Source of the DNA: Chara braunii | Taxonomy: Eukaryota; Streptophyta; Charophyceae; Charales; Characeae | Assembly: GCA_003427395.1 (NCBI GenBank) | Contig: BFEA01000294.1 | Span: 134,342-156,076, forward strand | Direction of reading: 5' to 3' | Length of the DNA stretch: 21,735 bases | Shown: positions 1-8,789 of the stretch, piece after piece | Layout: each line of letters starts with the position of its first letter | How positions within the stretch are numbered: the stretch's first letter is position 1 | Position numbers and translations under genes: made by a program | The notes under the pieces: generated by a model | What the model was told of the DNA's origin: nothing | What the model saw: the letters and a program-made list of their open reading frames with translations, nothing else | Database searches by the model: none

Positions 1-60
1 TACAGGGGGCCGGCCCCCGGAACCCCGGAACCCCGGCGGGGTCCCGGGGCCGGGGGTCGA
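1..60. repeat. GC-rich palindromic block at the window edge
   Basis: Positions 5-18 are a perfect 14-bp palindrome (GGGGGCCGGCCCCC). It is followed by two copies of CCCCGGAA and further CCCCGG/CCGGGG inversions up to about position 55. The block is almost entirely G and C and should fold strongly. It may be the end of an element that begins outside the window. A CCGG-rich style also occurs at both ends of the 496-bp element at 9143-9638, but I cannot show that the two are related. Confidence 0.6.
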
Positions 61-67
61 CAACCCT

Positions 68-205
68 GGTTCTGGCTGTGGGACCTGTGATTTTTGTTTT
101 CATACAGCGCTTCCCTGTTTCCATTTAGCTATGAGGATAGGATGGCTATGACTAGCAGTCGAGTATGTACCATGGTGGTTCAGACTGTGGGACCTGTGAT
201 GTTTG
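68..205. repeat. Diverged direct duplication, 109-bp spacing
   Basis: A 29-bp stretch at 68-96 recurs at 177-205 with 26 of 29 bases identical, including the exact 16-mer CTGTGGGACCTGTGAT at 76-91 and 185-200. This looks like two old copies of a tandem unit of about 109 bp. No protein or RNA identity is recognised. Confidence 0.6.
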
Positions 206-209
206 AGGC

Positions 210-1140
210 TATGTTGTTGAGGCCTCCCATTGTGAGGATTGTTTTTGGTTTGTGGGTCTCTGCTTTTGTCATTAGGGTAGATATCTGTCGGACGCGTTTG
301 GTTCCTTAGATACATTTTTCAGAAGGCTGCGAATGCTCTGTAGGAGGTCGTATGATGACGGGCCCAATCGTTTGGTCATTGGGGGCCGGTGTTCAAATCC
401 ATTTTCGGCGGTAATATGTTTTCAAATTGGCGGGAGTACGGTAGTCGGTAGTTTCGTGAGTTGTACTGTTGTTTCATAGACCTCTTTCCGACTACGTAAG
501 GATATATATTGAATGTTTTCATTTCGGTCAGTACCTTCCGCGACCGAAGACCCCTGACGAGTGCTGGTGGCGGCCAGCCGAAACTAGTCAGGTCCACACT
601 GCTGAACTTAACGTTTTTCATATGACAGTCGCGTTCGGGAGACATATCCTTGCGTACTTCTTCTTCCTCTTGTTTCATCTCCCCTGTCTTGGTCTATACT
701 CCCACTTGCCTTCCATCTTCTCTGTGTGTGTCTCAGCTATTCTCCTGAATGTTGTTGTGTGAACCTTGTGTATGATTGGCTGTCACTTTTGACTCGCTGC
801 TCACTATGTATGTATTGGCTGATGCACACTGAGAATGTTGTTCTACACATAGGTTAGAGGGGCGACCTAATGGGATCAACATTTCAAACAAAAGGGTTGC
901 TGCTTCTGCTCCCGTGATAGGAGCTAGCATACTAGGTAAACACGACAGACTGCCATGCCAAAGACCCAGCGAACGAATTCGACGCTGCAGCTCTAACTGG
1001 GCTAGCTCCTTTTGGGACAAGCCATTTACGAAGAGGCATTCCTGCGCGACTAATCTCGGCCGTGGGATCCACGAGATTGCGCGACTGAAATCAGCTGCTC
1101 GGGGCTGATATGACCAATGTGCAGGGATGACACTCATAAA
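210..1140. other. Anonymous sequence, no supported gene
   Basis: No gene is supported here. Open frames are short and overlap on both strands. The longest, about 134 codons on the minus strand at 733-1137, has no recognisable motif. A weak hairpin pairs GGCCCAAT (361-368) with ATTGGGGGCC (378-387) through a two-base bulge. Near 1046-1087 the sequence GCGCGACT occurs twice, enclosing AATCTCG and CGAGATT, a small inverted repeat. Confidence 0.5.
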
Positions 1141-1143
1141 TCA

Positions 1144-1147
1144 TTTA

Positions 1148-1181
<34 letters not shown>

Positions 1182-1189
1182 ATATATAT

Positions 1190-1236
<47 letters not shown>
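1144..1236. repeat. TA/TG dinucleotide microsatellite
   Basis: An uninterrupted run of TA dinucleotides, a short TG stretch near 1170, more TA with two ATAA interruptions, and a second long TA run. It is a typical eukaryotic simple repeat and is likely to vary in length. Confidence 0.95.
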
Positions 1237-1241
<5 letters not shown>

Positions 1242-1286
1242 CGTCGAAGTCCATATGGCCTCAAACTCAAGTCTGTGTCTCAACAG

Positions 1287-1307
1287 ATCGCAGGGCTGCC
1301 CTGCGAT
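1287..1307. repeat. Perfect 10-bp hairpin
   Basis: ATCGCAGGGC (1287-1296) and GCCCTGCGAT (1298-1307) are perfect reverse complements around a single T. It is the first of a run of hairpins leading up to the rRNA-like block. Confidence 0.8.
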
Positions 1308-1396
1308 GTGACTCTTGGTTTTCGGCCAAACGAAACAAACAGGAAAAAAAATAAAAAAAATTGAAATGGACGCGCCATGTGGCGAGGTAGGAAGTG

Positions 1397-1416
1397 ACAG
1401 GGGTTGTAGCCCCTGT
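1397..1416. repeat. Perfect 7-bp hairpin
   Basis: ACAGGGG (1397-1403) pairs with CCCCTGT (1410-1416) across a 6-base loop. A second weaker stem follows near 1431-1455 (GTGTC with GACAC, inner CCGTT with AACGG). The layout loosely recalls LSU rRNA domain V helices, but the primary sequence does not confirm it. Confidence 0.7.
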
Positions 1417-1551
1417 AGGACTGAAAGTGGTGTCCGTTACAACGGGCAGACACGTCACTTCAAGTAAGTTTGTATTTATTCTTTATTTTCCCTTTTAGAT
1501 TTTCTTTGGATTTTTTTTTTTCCCCTCTATTTGTTTGCGCCCGATCGGACA

Positions 1552-1570
1552 ACCTCTTCGTTTAAGAGGT
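1552..1570. repeat. Perfect 7-bp hairpin
   Basis: ACCTCTT (1552-1558) pairs with AAGAGGT (1564-1570) across CGTTT. A GT-rich to AG-ending, T-rich stretch (about 1569 to 1643, starting GTAAGG and ending TTTAG) begins at its right edge and resembles a short intron, although no flanking coding exon is evident. Confidence 0.65.
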
Positions 1571-1674
1571 AAGGCTGTTTTTTTTGTTTTTTACTACATT
1601 CGTTTAAAGTTCTTCTTATATATATATATTTTATTTCCTTTAGATTCCCTCTCTCACGTACTTGCAGAATCTGC

Positions 1675-1698
1675 GCCCGTTCGTTTCGATGAACGGGC
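1675..1698. repeat. Perfect 8-bp hairpin
   Basis: GCCCGTTC (1675-1682) pairs with GAACGGGC (1691-1698) across an 8-base loop. It lies just upstream of the rRNA-like block and could be a diverged rRNA helix or an independent fold-back. Confidence 0.75.
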
Positions 1699-1713
1699 TG
1701 TAGCACGGGGAGG

Positions 1714-1750
1714 CCATGTATGCTTCCATGATGAAGTGGAAGATACATGG
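1714..1750. repeat. 14-bp hairpin with one bulge
   Basis: CCATGTATGCTTCCA (1714-1728) and TGGAAGATACATGG (1737-1750) pair over 14 bp with a single bulged G and an 8-base loop. This is the strongest stem of the 1287-1750 cluster and ends about ten bases before the LSU-rRNA-like sequence. Confidence 0.85.
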
Positions 1751-1756
1751 CACATA

Positions 1757-1935
1757 TGAAGGGACTTGGCATATCGCTTCTTTAGCATTTCAAGACTTGA
1801 AGCTAGAGGTGTCAGAGAAATTACAGTAGGGTTAACTGGCGTGTGGTAGCCAAGCGTTTATAACGACACTGCTTTTTTATCCTTCGATGTCGGTTGTTCT
1901 TGTTATTGGGAAGCAACATATTATTGCAGCACCCG
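1757..1935 (+). pseudogene. 25S/28S rRNA-like segment (domain V, peptidyl-transferase region)
   Basis: The stretch follows the eukaryotic cytosolic LSU rRNA 3' part of domain V in order. It has GGCATATCG...TTTAG, then GAAGCTAGAGGTGTCAGA, then a diverged form of the ACAGGGATAACTGGC block, then AGCCAAGCGTT and finally CCTTCGATGTCGG. The TGTGG-AGCCAAGCGTT wording is the eukaryotic cytosolic type, not the bacterial or mitochondrial type (GATACCGCCCAAGAG). Normally invariant bases are altered: ACAGTAGGGTTAACTGG stands where ACAGGGATAACTGG is expected. That argues for a pseudogene or a very diverged rRNA fragment. Identity was judged from the recalled consensus, so the edges are approximate. Confidence 0.8.
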
Positions 1936-1956
1936 AACTTTACGCAGTTGGCGCCC

Positions 1957-2022
1957 AGGTACGGGCGCGCGAGGGAAAGGAGACCCCATTGAGCTTGACT
2001 CTAGTTCGATTCTATGAACTGG
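1957..2022 (+). pseudogene. 25S/28S rRNA-like segment (start of domain V)
   Basis: GGAGACCCCATTGAGCTTGA and the following CTCTAGTTCGA match the conserved eukaryotic LSU block that reads GAAGACCCTGTTGAGCTTGA then CTCTAGT. The preceding GCGAGGGAAAGG fits the GCGGGGAAAG that normally comes before it. In a real LSU rRNA this block lies several hundred bases upstream of the segment found here at 1757-1935, so the order is reversed in this window. A pseudogene or rearranged copy is likely. Confidence 0.75.
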
Positions 2023-2027
2023 CCCCG

Positions 2028-2090
2028 CTCCACGAGTTGACGCCCCTGCACTGTCCCTGCTATTGCAGTAAACTTCACACAAGCCTGACC
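2028..2090 (+). pseudogene. 25S/28S rRNA-like segment (domain IV end), tentative
   Basis: ACGAGTT, CACTGTCCCT and a stretch ending CACACAAGCC resemble the LSU order ACGAGATTCC, CACTGTCCCTATCTACT and AACCACAGCC, which normally precedes the GAAGACCC block by a few tens of bases. Here it follows that block, adding a second order change. The match is weaker than for the two upstream segments. Confidence 0.5.
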
Positions 2091-2201
2091 CATTCGCCAG
2101 AGGGTCGGTAAAGCCTTAGGACAAAGGCCTGATGGGTCTCGAAAATCCGAGTTGCCAGCCCACCAGGTGCAACGGAAGGGCGGACATGAGATGTGAAAAC
2201 G

Positions 2202-2224
2202 GTACCTGCTTGAAAGCAAGGTAC
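2202..2224. repeat. Hairpin before the A tract
   Basis: GTACCTGCTT (2202-2211) pairs with AAGCAAGGTAC (2214-2224) with one bulged A and a two-base loop. It sits 25 bases upstream of the 58-bp A run. Confidence 0.65.
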
Positions 2225-2249
2225 AAAAAGATAACAAGAACGTTACTAG

Positions 2250-2307
<58 letters not shown>
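2250..2307 (+). repeat. 58-bp poly(A) tract
   Basis: An unbroken run of A. In this position, directly downstream of the rRNA-like block, it could be the tail of a retroposed sequence on the plus strand. I did not find a convincing target-site duplication around it, so it may also be an expanded simple repeat. Confidence 0.9.
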
Positions 2308-2309
<2 letters not shown>

Positions 2310-2682
2310 GGAAAGAAAAAACGTTGTAAAGAGAACACTCACACGAGTCCTCGCTCCACTACTCACCAAATGTGCGAAATAAGAATGAATCCTCTGATAC
2401 GACACGGAAAGATACACCGTCACACTTTTTGCTAAATGGAGAAAAACGTGCCCTCCGTGATTTCAGGCGCCCCCCCTCCTTTCAGAGGAGGGAGGAAAGG
2501 ACAAAGGCTTGCCTTTTGTTGTTGTTTTTTTTTTCATTTTTTTTTCCAAATAGCTCAGAAAGAAATACAGAAAGAGGTCATGTACGTGACCATGAACGCA
2601 AGATAAGTACACGGGGAGTGGCTAAGAACAGTAAGACATTGATATATCATTCTCCAATTGACGTTACTTAGGGCCGTCGTCA
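2308..2682. other. Anonymous sequence between A tract and LINE
   Basis: No gene is supported. A small hairpin pairs CCCTCCT with AGGAGGG around TTCAG near 2474-2493. T-rich runs occur near 2518-2546. Confidence 0.5.
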
Positions 2683-2690
2683 CTCTATAA
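2683..2690. repeat. Candidate LINE target-site duplication, 3' side copy
   Basis: CTCTATAA abuts the 21-base T run that is the LINE poly(A) tail. The same 8-mer occurs at 10648-10655, where the LINE 5' end is expected. Confidence 0.55.
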
Positions 2691-2711
2691 TTTTTTTTTT
2701 TTTTTTTTTTT
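2691..2711 (-). other. LINE poly(A) tail (T run on plus strand)
   Basis: Twenty-one consecutive T on the plus strand, equal to a 3' poly(A) tail of the minus-strand LINE. It immediately follows the candidate target-site duplication. Confidence 0.75.
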
Positions 2712-3137
2712 ATAGAAGTGTGGCATATTTATTATACTTGGAAGAACAAGGCCAAAAAAACCTCACAAACAACCCGGAAAGAAAACTGGGGCCATTACCC
2801 AGCTTAGTCTTGTGTTGGAAACAGAGTTCAGTGTCTCTGACTCCCTTCAAAGGCCTTCTACCAAAGAACGATGAAACTCTGACTGGGACTAACCAGCACC
2901 TTAAGACAAAACTTGTTGTAGGAGAAGCTTAAAAATAACAAACAATTTTTCAATCCAGAAAACTTACCGGCTAGGAGGCAAGCCCTGCGACCCTTTCTCC
3001 ATCCTTTCTCCCTCACAACTTAAAACTAGTTGCCTACTGAAAGTTAACAAAATAATCTAGTATGACTATTTTATTTGTTGCTTTCTAGTTTAAAACAGCT
3101 AGGCTACTCCTAAACCTCGACACCCACACATCAGTGG

Positions 3138-4560
3138 TCACCTCAACCACTGTGCTATAGTCACATTTGCCTCATCTGCAGCTGTCGCGAAGTAACTCTT
3201 CATCGCCCATGGCTTGCCGAAACGAATAAAACTGAACCTTTTCCAATCTGCTAAAATTGTCAGACGAATCTCTTGCTTTATCATGTTGTAGGTCTGCTGA
3301 AAAGAGATTGTAATCTTTTTGAAAACGTTTGCATTTCTTGTTCCCCACATGACCCCTATGATAATACCTCTGCAGGTTAAAGCTATGTACCACTTCCCTG
3401 AATTAAAGCTGGCTCCTTGTGGGATCTTGCCATACAGTATAAAGGAATCGACCCAGACTCCAGTGATTACTTCCCATTTCTTTCAATGATATTTCCACCA
3501 CTCCCACACCTTGTCTGAGAGGGGACACCATAACCAAAGATGGACTGCATTTTCCCACCCCTAGTCACATCCGACGCAAGTTGTGGGGATGTCCATTCCT
3601 TTTGAATTTAGCCACATTGTTATGGGCGTCACCTGCAACGATTGGAGCCAATGAATAACCGCTTGCTTCTACAATGAGATCCTCCTTAATGTCTTCCATA
3701 GCTTGTACAAATCTTGATCTAGCACAACGGAGCCCTATGTATTTGATAACCCCCTTATGGCGGTATTGATTGGCTTCTTAGTCACTTTTTCGCGCATCTG
3801 CAAAGTTTCAATTTTAGACCTGTAATCAATCAACGGACAGTTCTGTTGTCCTGTTATCTCCTAGCCTGTCAATAAGGGTTCCACGATTAGAGAATCTGTG
3901 TTCGTATTTTGGACACAGACCTCCGTGGTGGAACCCTTATGAAACTTCCTTACTCTCACTTCCTTGGAGTCCACCGTTGGAGGAATCACACAATCCTCCA
4001 CATATGTCAGCCTGTCATTTCAAATATTGTTCCTTCTCCATCTCTGCACCTTGACTCTGGCTCTTAGGTCTGACCCGATAACCTTCCAATATATTTCTTC
4101 TCTAGATTCAGCCTGTAGCCAGACCCCTGAACCGGGATCTGTGTTTTTTCTGAGGGATGCAAGTCAGTACACAAGAGTGGCTTCCCAAACTTTTTAAAAA
4201 TTTACCTCGAGGTTATGTAGACGGGGGAACTTCTCCCTGAGTTCCAGGAGTGGTATCTAATCCTCTTTATCTTGATTTTAAAGATCTCTTACATGGACTA
4301 TACCTTTCTCTACCCAGGTTCGTCCGAAGGAACCATAACTCCTGTCTACTAACAAGGCCTCCTGCTGGTTTAATATAGTCATTTTCAAACAGGAGTTGGT
4401 TTAAAATTTCCTCTTCTGAGGTAGGCTCCTTTAGAGGTTTAGGTCTCAGTTTGTTCCACACAAAGAAAATATTCTCCATAAGCGGGATTTCGGGTGCCTC
4501 TGACAGTAGGATTTGATCTGTACACACAACCATACCTGGTTGCCCTTTAGGAGGTTCCAT
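3138..4560 (-). pseudogene. LINE ORF2 C-terminal region with zinc knuckle
   Basis: This is the C-terminal part of the LINE ORF2 polyprotein. A Cys-His box of the form C-X2-C-X8-H-X4-C lies in one frame: Cys codons at 3578-3576 and 3569-3567, His at 3542-3540, Cys at 3527-3525, with a TAG (3563-3561) inside it. This matches the zf-RVT/L1 knuckle. In the same frame the ORF at 3350-3138 contains WGTRNANVF, the usual tryptophan-plus-RN motif that follows the knuckle. Upstream, 4560-4267 encodes a segment with VWNKLR and EEILNQLLFEN, typical of the linker before the knuckle. Stops separate the pieces. The knuckle is thought to bind RNA during target-primed reverse transcription. Confidence 0.75.
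3875..3937. mobile_element. 63-bp TA-flanked fold-back (MITE-like)
   Basis: AGGGTTCCAC (3875-3884) and GTGGAACCCT (3928-3937) are perfect inverted ends. TA flanks on both sides (3873-3874 and 3938-3939) would be a TA target duplication of the Tc1/mariner type. Inside, TCTGTGT (3895-3901) and ACACAGA (3913-3919) make a second stem, so the element folds as a double hairpin. It lies inside the LINE and, if it is an insertion, is younger. At 63 bp it is very small for a MITE, so a local palindrome is the alternative. Confidence 0.6.
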
Positions 4561-5157
4561 TCAAGTTGTAGAATATATTATGTCAGGACAATCCACAATT
4601 TATTCCTTTTGCCGAACATCGCCATCACCGGTCATTTTGTCAGTAGGGCGAGGTTTTGTTGTTGAGGGTATAATATTCCCAGACCCCCCTGATCCCTGAC
4701 ACATGTAATTGTCTTCCATGCCACCTTAGTAATGAATCCTTGGTTTTCTTGTGCTTGGGGCTTCCAAATGTATCGAGCCCCGACCCTCTTTATTGCTTTA
4801 TAGACTTCATCTCCTAATAGGTGAACTGTGACGGGGAACTAGAAGATTCAAAAGGCCGCTTGGGAAAGAACCAATGCTCTCCCAAATAAGCATAGCCTAT
4901 GGTTCCTAGCCCATCGAATCATACGACCAATTACTTTGTCTTTCAATAAGGTGTCTCAGACGCTTGAACAATCGGAAAGGGACGAGTCAGTCGTTACGGG
5001 GTCTATGAAGGCGCTCGCGTCCATTGAATTGCTTTCTTTTCTGGACACCTAAAAAATGATTTGAGGAGTTGGCAGGGATCATCCTGAGACCCCAATCTAC
5101 TTTGATCGTGTACAGGGGGGGAATGATATAAACCGATTTATCCCAGTTAATTGATGC
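4561..5157 (-). pseudogene. LINE ORF2, RT thumb to linker, heavily broken
   Basis: Just after the stop that ends the RT frame (5160-5158, TAG), the same frame reads SINWDKS and then WGLRMIPANSSNHFLGV. This corresponds to the post-catalytic INW-KS block and the LGV block of L1 reverse transcriptases. Further down, RWHGRQL resembles the W-GR-LS motif. Multiple stops interrupt the rest, and no continuous frame remains. Confidence 0.6.
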
Positions 5158-6036
5158 CTAAAAAAGAAGGCAGTACTTATCCACGACCTTCCTCAGTTCC
5201 AAAAAGAACTCCGTGGTGTTTGCGCAAGCCACTGTGAGATCGTCAACAATTGCCCCCCCCTTCCATTGAATGTTAGAGGGGAGTTGTAGACCAACTATCT
5301 TATTATTGGATCTAATATTATGCAACAAAACTTCAAGCTGGATTACAAATAGGAATGAGGCAAATGGGCACACTTGGCGGAGAGACCTAGTCAATGGGAA
5401 GGTCTCTGACAGTCTACCATTCACCATGACCACAGATGTCGCTTCCACATTCATTGCTTTGACCCAGTTACAAAAACCTTCTCCAGAGCCCATTCTTGAG
5501 AAGGTCCTAAAGACAAAAGCTCGGCCTACCTTGTCGTAGGCTTTTTCTATGTCAAATAGCAGAACTGCAACTTCTCTCTTTTCCTTCCCTATAATTTCTA
5601 ATGCCTGGATGGTAGACATTATGTTACCAAATATAGTTCTCCCTTTAACAAAGGCACCCTGTTCCCACCTTATGAGGTGGGGCAAGTGAAAAGCCAATCT
5701 AAGTGTCAAGGTCTTGACCAATATTTTATAGGCTACAATGAGCATTGAGATTGTCCTATAATTCTTCACTTCCTTTTTGTCACCCTTCTTAAATCGAAGG
5801 GATATCACCCCCTTAAGCCATCCCTTAGACAAGGTGTCCGTCACTAGTGAGTTATTAAAGATTTGACAGAAAAAAGGGTCAAAAACATCCCACTTAAACA
5901 CGAAGAGTTCTATTGGCAAACCATCTAGACCAGGACACTTGCCAATCGTCATCTGCTTTGCTGCCTCCAAAAGTTCATGAGAAGAGAAAGGAAAATCTAG
6001 ACTAATCTTAGCCGAGGAAGGCAAGGTGGAGTGCAA
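5158..6036 (-). pseudogene. LINE ORF2 reverse transcriptase domain
   Basis: This 292-codon frame covers the fingers and palm of an L1-type reverse transcriptase. Residues 32-40 have GKCPGLDGL. Residues 76-96 have the KKGD-KEVKNYR block. Motif A is DIEKAYD at 162-168. Motif B reads RQVCP at 220-224, where RQGCP is usual. Motif C reads IVDD with the two catalytic aspartates at 265-266, where ADD is usual. The glycine-to-valine change in motif B and a stop soon after motif C indicate decay. A frameshift near 6020-6040 separates it from the upstream part of ORF2, and the first residue is not a true start. Confidence 0.9.
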
Positions 6037-6473
6037 AGAGTCCCCAAGGGGAAGGATAATGACAAATCTGAGTCTACAGTGTTCCCCCTAAATCTAGTTG
6101 TGACAATATCTGCGAAGTAGTGTCGTGCATACTTGCACATGCCCTCTAGATCACTAACAGTGGGGGCCCCTAGGTCAGTGGGGTGTGATAACTCCCTAAT
6201 TATAGGCTTGGTCTGACTCAATAATAGGGACCTGAAAATAACCTTAGTCATCTTGTCATACCCAATTGGGCCCCTAATTTTTAACCACTCCAACCAATCC
6301 CTTTGCTTTTTTAACTCCAATTTCTTCAACAAGTCCAAGTTTATTTTCCTTTGTTGGGCCCAATAGAAATCCGAGAAAAAAATACTTAGTGTTGCTGCTA
6401 TAATGCCTAGGCCAACTTCAGCCCAAGTATGTTCCTTAGAGAACAAGTTTTTTGCCCCTAACCAGACCACCAT
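5997..6473 (-). pseudogene. LINE ORF2 linker between endonuclease and RT
   Basis: This is an open stretch of 158 codons between a TAG at 6476-6474 and the frameshift into the RT frame. It is rich in K, L and W (KKLELKKQRDWLEWLK), as in the connector between endonuclease and RT of plant L1 elements. It ends in YARHYFADI, which resembles the conserved F-aromatic block before the RT. The reading frame continues from the endonuclease part, so this is one ORF2 broken by a stop. Confidence 0.7.
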
Positions 6474-7309
6474 CTAGATCCTCACCCATTCGAGAATACC
6501 CTTATCTTTTAACAGATTTACATTTAATCTAAAAGGGGGGCGAACTCTTTCAAACTGTTCCCTGGTTACTATGTCCATGCATACTGGTTGATAGTCTGAC
6601 AATGAAGCTGCCTTCAAATCACACCATACGCATCTGTCCGAGATAACTTCCCTTGCAAGGAAATAGTTCAGCCTATTCCTTGGCTGGGGAACGTGCGGTG
6701 CTGGTTGGGGACGATACCAAGTATAGTCTCCATCTTTGGGATTTAGTACTCTGAAAACATCTGTTTAGTTTTGTGACTCTGCCAGAGTCGTGAGCATCAT
6801 ATTATCATATCTCAAAGGTTTTGCTGTAAGCGAGTCTAAACCTTGATTGAAAACTGTATTCCAATCTACAACTATTATCAAATTTTCAACGTCAGGTATT
6901 CACGCCGGAAGGAGAGTCAGGAGTTGAGTGTGTTCTTTATAGTTCACGAGTGCGTACACTGTCATCGTTGCCCAAACCTCATCTTCCACCACAAATTTCA
7001 CCCACAGACATCGACCCATTGGATCTACAAAAAAATCAAATAATTCTATATCCAGATCCCCACTGAATAAAATTGCAACTCCACCTTTCGTACCATCTGT
7101 TGGGGCCCAAACTGAGGGTCCTGCCACCATCCCCTGGCTTCTTCTATTTTTTCTAAATTTAATTTCATTTTCTGCAGGCAAGTAATGTGCACATCCTGCG
7201 AGTGGGCCAATTATGTGAGTCTGTCTTTTTAATCTCTATATGTTGTGTCACCCAATCCCCCGATGTTCCAATATGCAAGTCGGATTCTATTGGGCAGGAC
7301 CATTTCCAT
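6474..7309 (-). pseudogene. LINE ORF2 endonuclease domain, catalytic residues lost
   Basis: ORF2 probably starts at ATG 7309-7307 (or 7303-7301) and reads RLAYWNIGGLGDTT, with the conserved Asn near the start of L1 endonucleases. Two TAA stops follow (7231-7229 and 7213-7211). The usual LQE catalytic box reads LQKMK, with AAA (Lys, 7171-7169) in place of Glu. After a frameshift the domain continues with GTKGGVAILF, DPMGRCLWVKF, VYALVNY, a DWN box near 6865, YTW, RLNYFL and SDYQP. The last should be SDH, so the catalytic His is Tyr (6593-6591). TGA (6902-6900) and TAA (6767-6765) also interrupt it. The family nicks target DNA to prime reverse transcription; this copy cannot. Confidence 0.85.
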
Positions 7310-7736
7310 GGTCGGTGCCGCTTGGGTGTTGGATGGTGACTGTCAACTGGGCCAAAGTATCGTATTCTGTGGGCTTCAGTTGTCTGAGAAAGCTTTATGA
7401 GACTAGGAACCCCTGCATCTCAGTAAGCGAAATCAACACCACCAAATGCTGCACATTCAAGGATGAACCTACCCTGATTCCTGATAAGGAGTTGGGATCC
7501 GCAACCAGGAGGGATGATAATGAATACCAGTGGGCATTCAAGTCCGCCTATTGGTCTTTTTAACCTTGGATTGACTCCAAACCTAAGAAAGCGACACGGA
7601 GAATAATTTTCTCCTTTTCCTTCATATCTACCACATGGCGCCCAATCTTGGGCGCCTACAGAGTACAGACAGTCCCCATTCCTCTCAAGATCATCGTTTG
7701 TGTAAAGTCTATTATCTGGGCTTCAAAGGGTTGGGC
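7310..7736 (-). other. LINE inter-ORF region
   Basis: This stretch lies between the ORF1 stop and the proposed ORF2 start. No conserved motif is seen in any frame. Plus-strand open frames over it are shadows. An inverted pair GGCGCCCA/TGGGCGCC near 7637-7657 makes a small hairpin. Confidence 0.5.
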
Positions 7737-8468
7737 TTACACTTGGTATGTGAGGATTTCCAATGTCTTTTCCGGGGTCATGCACATTAGCATCCTAGTC
7801 CCCTCTTGCGTGGCTGCACAAATAACGGGAATGAAAAGTTCCCCTGTCTTCTTGTTGGTTTCGTCCTTACACGCCAAGGTTTTCATTGGGGCTGCAAAAC
7901 TGAGGTCCATGCTCTGTTTAGAAGAACGGGCGCCAACAGAGCGTTTACCTCTTGAATCTCCTTCTTTTTCTCCCTTAGGGGGTTGACCCTCTTCCTCTGG
8001 AAAATATATTGTATGTGAAACCGAATCGTCGTTAAGCTTGGTCCTCTTTGAGGGGACAAGATCAGATGGGGCTAAGTGTTTCCCTTGGGCGGGACCTCCC
8101 ATGTTCCCCTTTCTTTTGGGGTTTCTCCTCTGAGACTTCAATGGATCCTTTTGGTTGACTTTCGTAGCCTTGAACGTAATGTTTTTCTCGTTTGTATGTT
8201 CAGTGCTAACTATTCCATCAATTGCCTCTCCTCCTGAAGTGGCGGGGGGGATATCAGGACTCGGTCCTTGGGCCGAGGTCCCTTCGTGGCTCTTCGAAGG
8301 CAGTGGGTGGGGGGTTACCCCATGATCAACCGAAAAAAAAAACAGATCAGCCTGAGCTACTTTGTCAGCAAACGATATGAGTAGGGGATCGAAAGCTTCA
8401 CCATTCCCCCCCACTTCCTCGATCCGCTTCCCCTCCTTTTTGCGAGCATCTTTTCCCCCTTGTTCCAT
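7737..8468 (-). pseudogene. LINE ORF1 C-terminal, basic low-complexity part
   Basis: This is a 243-codon open stretch rich in Lys, Glu, Pro, Ser and Gly. It has basic clusters near residue 110-140 (RRNPKRKG and SKRTK) like the RNA-binding tail of L1 ORF1 proteins. It lies directly upstream of ORF2 on the same strand. A CCHC knuckle, common in plant ORF1, is not seen. The upstream 8469-8790 is a purine-rich coding-strand stretch (K/E-rich in translation) with frame breaks that links it to the preceding ORF1 piece. Confidence 0.6.
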
Positions 8469-8789
8469 TTTTTCCTTTTCCCTCTCTTCCTCATCTTTCC
8501 CTTCCTTTTTGCGTTTTCCCTCTTACCCCTTCCCTCGGCGGGTGGCCATCCCCCTTACCAATGCCCAGTGGCGAAGACGTAGCATCACCTTGTCCTTTTT
8601 CGGACCTCTTTACAATAGCCATCCATTTCAACTTCACTCTCCCCTTAGCCTTTTTTGCATATTTCGTTTCTCTTTCCTCTGAGAGCCCCCTTCGTTCTAA
8701 TCGGGAGGTCTATCCACCTTCTCCTTCTCTTTCTCCCTTTCATCTCCTTTCTTCTCCTCCTCTCTATCCTTGCCTTTATACCCCTCCTT

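Noticed and set aside
391-400. GTTCAAATCC resembling a tRNA T-loop / B box
   Set aside because: The flanking bases do not pair as a T stem and no A box or acceptor stem is found at the right distance, so neither a tRNA nor a tRNA-derived SINE is supported.
733-1137. 134-codon minus-strand open frame
   Set aside because: No recognisable motif and overlapping open frames on the other strand; not enough for a gene call.
1464-1643. Spliceosomal introns
   Set aside because: GT...AG stretches with T-rich 3' parts exist but no flanking coding exons or continuous frame support them; kept only as a hypothesis.
2250-2307. Target-site duplication for a retroposed rRNA copy
   Set aside because: Short similarities (AACGTT either side, TGGAA) are too weak to count as a duplication.
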